Source: Candidatus Viridilinea mediisalina
GTDB taxonomy: Bacteria > Chloroflexota > Chloroflexia > Chloroflexales > Chloroflexaceae
NCBI RefSeq assembly: GCF_002532535.1
Contig: NZ_NQWI01000050.1
Coordinates: 1 to 35,110 of the forward strand
DNA length: 35,110 nucleotides
Reading direction: 5' to 3'
Shown: positions 32,977 through 35,110 of the stretch, one piece after another
Position numbering within the stretch: position 1 is the first letter of the stretch
Layout of the letters: each line of letters starts with the position of its first letter
Made by a program: the position numbers and the translations under genes
Notes under the pieces: generated by a model
The model's input: only the letters and a program-made list of their open reading frames with translations
Databases searched by the model: none
Told to the model about the DNA's origin: nothing

Positions 32977-33049
32977 AAGGAGGTAGGAGATAGGAGATAG
33001 GAGATAGGAGATAGGAGATAGGAGATAGGAAATAGGAAACAAGGGAATA
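32977..33049. repeat. 7-bp tandem repeat (GGAGATA)
   Basis: Six to seven units of GGAGATA, ending in degenerate GGAAATA, between fabZ and galT. Such arrays are prone to slippage. They lie in a minus-strand transcript as TATCTCC runs. Confidence 0.8.
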
Positions 33050-33059
33050 GATATTACAG

Positions 33060-33488
33060 TTAGGGATTGGTTAAGGCAAAGAGTAAGCCTGATGCGCATG
33101 CCAGTTCATCACCCACGGTGGCACGGCCACTACCACGCCCCACGCCGCGACGCATGCGGTCGAGGCGTACTTCGAGGCGCAGGGTTTCGCCGGGGCGGAC
33201 AACACGCTTGAAGCGGCAGTCGTCAATCCCAGCGAAGAGGACCAACTTACCAGCGTGTTCGGGCAGGCTCAGAGCGGCCACCGCCCCTGCTTGGGCCATT
33301 GCCTCCACAATGAGCACTCCGGGCATCACCGGGTTGCCCGGAAAATGGCCCTGGAATTGGGGTTCATTGGCCGAGACCAGTTTCTCGGCTACGGCACGCA
33401 CCCCTGGTTCCAACTCCACCACCCGATCAATCAGCAAGAAGGGGTAGCGGTGGGGGATAATAGCCATAATGTCTTGGGCGGTTAACAT
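33060..33488 (-). CDS. fabZ: 3-hydroxyacyl-[ACP] dehydratase
   Basis: A 142-residue hot-dog-fold enzyme dehydrating 3-hydroxyacyl-ACP in fatty acid elongation. [13 protein letters not shown] (11-23) opens the fold. The active site is [20 protein letters not shown], with His48 and Glu62. The last part ([13 protein letters not shown], then [19 protein letters not shown]) is typical. The start was set at 33488 ([13 protein letters not shown]); the frame is open to 33512, but the usual family start fits the later ATG. No good ribosome site is visible. No other fab genes are in the window. Confidence 0.94.
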   Translation of the reverse strand: MLTAQDIMAIIPHRYPFLLIDRVVELEPGVRAVAEKLVSANEPQFQGHFPGNPVMPGVLIVEAMAQAGAVAALSLPEHAGKLVLFAGIDDCRFKRVVRPGETLRLEVRLDRMRRGVGRGSGRATVGDELACASGLLFALTNP

Positions 33489-33559
33489 ATAGTATCTCAG
33501 ATAGAATGACACAGGGCTATAATAACGATGCCACTACACATGCATCCATGCACTGCCGC

Positions 33560-34180
33560 CTATTCCGTCTCAGCCTCCGGATGGGTTGCAAGGTAGTGAG
33601 CTAACATTTCGCGCAGGCGGGTACGGGCGCGATGGAGGCGAACTTTCACAGCACCGGGGCTAATGCCCAGGTGCGCGGCGGTCTCTTCGGTACTGAGCGC
33701 CTCAAGGTCGCGCAGCACAAGTACCAGGCGCAGCGGTTCAGGCAGGCTGGCAATCGCCTGTTCGATCTTGTTACGCAATTCGCCATTGAGCGCGGCGCGT
33801 AGTGGATCGGGCGACCACATCTCGTTGGCTTGGGGCAGATCATCGGGCTGGAGCGTCTCAGCAAGTGCATCAAGGTCTACGCGGGGCCGTCGCTGGCGCA
33901 AGAGCATCAGGCCTTCGTTGGTCGCAATGCGATAGATCCAGGTACTCAGGCTGCTTGCGCCATCAAAGCGCGGCAACGCTTCACACACCTTGATGAAGGT
34001 GGTTTGGAGCACCCCTTCGGCCTCATCGGGATCGCCGGTGAGCCGTAAGGCTCGGGCGTAGACCAGAGGCGTAAAGCGTTTCATCAGGCACGTACAAGCG
34101 TCGGGATCGCGGCGGCGCAGCCCTTCAAGCAGGGCCGTCTCGTCGGCATAGACCGATAGATCAATCACTGGTCCCGGCAC
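33560..34180 (-). CDS. ECF-type RNA polymerase sigma factor
   Basis: A 206-residue group 4 sigma factor. Region 2 spans about 20-90 (CLMKRFTPLVYARALRLTGD, AEGVLQTTFIKVCEAL, LSTWIYRIATNEGLMLLRQ). A linker of ~45 residues and region 4 (about 145-200) follow, with LPEPLRLVLVLRDLEALSTE and AAHLGISPGAVKVRLHRART. A GTG start at 34180 is preferred because AGGAAGG lies 8 nt upstream; ATG starts at 34207 and 34222 are alternatives. No anti-sigma gene follows in the window. The divergent PPC-domain gene may be a target, which is inference. Confidence 0.9.
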   Translation of the reverse strand: MPGPVIDLSVYADETALLEGLRRRDPDACTCLMKRFTPLVYARALRLTGDPDEAEGVLQTTFIKVCEALPRFDGASSLSTWIYRIATNEGLMLLRQRRPRVDLDALAETLQPDDLPQANEMWSPDPLRAALNGELRNKIEQAIASLPEPLRLVLVLRDLEALSTEETAAHLGISPGAVKVRLHRARTRLREMLAHYLATHPEAETE

Positions 34181-34418
34181 AGTAACTTCCTTCCTAGATG
34201 ATGTCATGCCAGTATATAGCAAGCCTAGCCGAGATGCAATTGAAGGTGTAGCAACCGGGGTTGTGCATCAGAACTCCCGCCGCAAGGTGTGCCATACAAA
34301 CACCTCAGCAAATGCAAAGCTAATCGTGAGCTAACCACGCTAGAAAAGCAAGGGCGTGTGGTCTAGCATAGAGAGCATAGTGGTCGAAACTGGATCGTGA
34401 AGGTTTAAGGAGGCGATC
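34181..34418. other. Divergent intergenic region between ECF sigma and PPC gene
   Basis: 238 bp with no gene and no repeat of the families seen elsewhere. TATATACT lies just upstream of the ECF gene on the minus strand. No ECF-type -35/-10 pair could be named with confidence. Confidence 0.4.
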
Positions 34419-35110
34419 ATGGTACGGTTGCTGCGCTGGCTAACGATGGGACTGGTTGCGTTGTTGGTTGTTATGTTGGGAGGGGTGGCGACGCATACAC
34501 TGCAGGGCTTAACCAACCCAACGCAGATCTACGCCGCCCCGATTGGCGAGGTGGAGCCAAACGATACGCTTGGTACCGCGCAGATGCTGGCAAACATTGG
34601 GCTACACCATCCCGTCCAGGGCCAGATTGATCTACCTGGTGACCAGGATTTCTACAGCTTTACGGCGGTGGCTGGGCGCAGTTACGCCATTGAGTTGTTC
34701 AATGTGGCGAATACGCTAAGACCAGATGGCCGTGCTTGTGATGGCTATAGCCGTTCCGGTATGGCTATTATCCTCTACGCCCCCGGAACAACACAGATTA
34801 CTAGCTATTTACGACGTGAGTGTGATGCGGCCAACACCTCTTCGGGCAACACCCACAACGTGCTGAGTTTCACCGCTGCGGTCAGCGGTGATTTTGTTAT
34901 TCGGGTACTGGCGAACAATACGACCGTGAGTGGCTACTATAGCCTACGCATTCTGCCGCGCTACGGCCAAGATGGGGCGGCATGGGATGAGCAGACACTA
35001 GAGCCGAACAATAGCTGGGTCACTGCCTATGAGTTATACCAATTACCATTGAACATTCCGCATTGTTGTGATACACTGAAATTACCCGTTTTCGTGTCGA
35101 GATCAAAGAG
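34419..35110 (+). CDS. Secreted PPC-domain protein, partial (continues past window)
   Basis: 230 codons are visible. A signal peptide (MVRLLRWLTMGLVALLVVML, cleavage probably near AYA or later) precedes a pre-peptidase C-terminal (PPC) beta-sandwich domain. That domain runs from EVEPNDTLGTAQML to about residue 185, with GDQDFYSFTAVAG and GDFVIRV. A second PPC repeat starts LEPNNSWVTAYEL near residue 193. AAGGAGG precedes the ATG by 5 nt. After AYEL the reading frame enters sequence matching family I repeats (translated as YQLPLNIPHCC), so the protein is altered or the gene is broken there. No stop occurs before the window ends. Confidence 0.75.
   Translation, partial: MVRLLRWLTMGLVALLVVMLGGVATHTLQGLTNPTQIYAAPIGEVEPNDTLGTAQMLANIGLHHPVQGQIDLPGDQDFYSFTAVAGRSYAIELFNVANTLRPDGRACDGYSRSGMAIILYAPGTTQITSYLRRECDAANTSSGNTHNVLSFTAAVSGDFVIRVLANNTTVSGYYSLRILPRYGQDGAAWDEQTLEPNNSWVTAYELYQLPLNIPHCCDTLKLPVFVSRSK
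35036..35070 (+). repeat. Family I repeat end, copy C, inside a coding region
   Basis: ATACCAATTACCATTGAACA followed by TTCCGCATT matches the GGTAAT-side end of copy A (reverse complement of 769 back to about 740) over about 30 bp with few changes. The rest diverges or lies outside the window. Confidence 0.55.

Noticed and set aside
1-35110. tRNA genes, rRNA, prophage or integrase
   Set aside because: No GTTCGAATCC-type T-arm with matching acceptor stem, rRNA core, integrase or phage structural gene was seen by reading; a tRNAscan-SE run would settle the tRNA point.

Overview
The window looks like a chromosomal piece of a GC-rich filamentous Chloroflexota bacterium (Chloroflexales/Herpetosiphonales type). 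This rests on the mix of genes: a short primary sigma factor, Uma2 and NACHT genes, a compact inositol-phosphate synthase, an enlarged LeuRS, a two-HAMP chemoreceptor, and intergenic regions crowded with palindromic repeats. It is an inference without a database search. No phage, integrase, intact transposase, CRISPR array or tRNA gene was recognised.

Layout. 1-3990: a MazEF-type toxin-antitoxin pair (toxin cut by the window edge), an MFS exporter behind a hairpin leader, and a NACHT NTPase split into two ORFs by what looks like an internal deletion. The exporter and NACHT genes lie between two inverted copies of a ~100-bp repeat. 3984-9796: an Atg22-like MFS transporter, a degenerate CPBP membrane protease and a PreP-like M16C metalloprotease, all on the minus strand. 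10113-14291: primary sigma factor (+), then rpsO-pnp (-) with a strong hairpin between the two genes. 14687-19424: a chemoreceptor (+); a Cys-rich regulator and superoxide dismutase operon (-), divergent from the RNase P RNA gene (+); a small membrane protein. 19641-26372: leuS (-), a haloalkane-dehalogenase-like hydrolase (+), inositol-3-phosphate synthase (+), mutY (-). 26595-29347: fmdB, cysE and cysS, all minus, joining cysteine synthesis to cysteine charging; cysE has its Shine-Dalgarno sequence buried in a long hairpin. 29702-35110: a YcxB-like protein, a DHH-like protein, Uma2, galT, fabZ, an ECF sigma factor, and the start of a secreted PPC-domain protein.

The strongest unexplained signal is between the genes. 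At least four families of palindromic or TIR-bearing repeats recur: family I (~100 bp, ATACC ends), family II (106 bp, TTAGAGGCTGTCTG ends), family III (AGGGATGGTTTCA ends with interchangeable hairpin cores) and family IV (GC mini-hairpin plus a long perfect hairpin). Several copies touch or overlap the stop codon of the adjoining gene (UMF1 transporter, DHH-like gene, galT, cysS, probably the first MFS gene). Purine-rich and CACAGAG repeats likewise start directly after the stops of leuS, cysE, mutY and sigA. This suggests elements that target, or have been recruited to, gene 3' ends.
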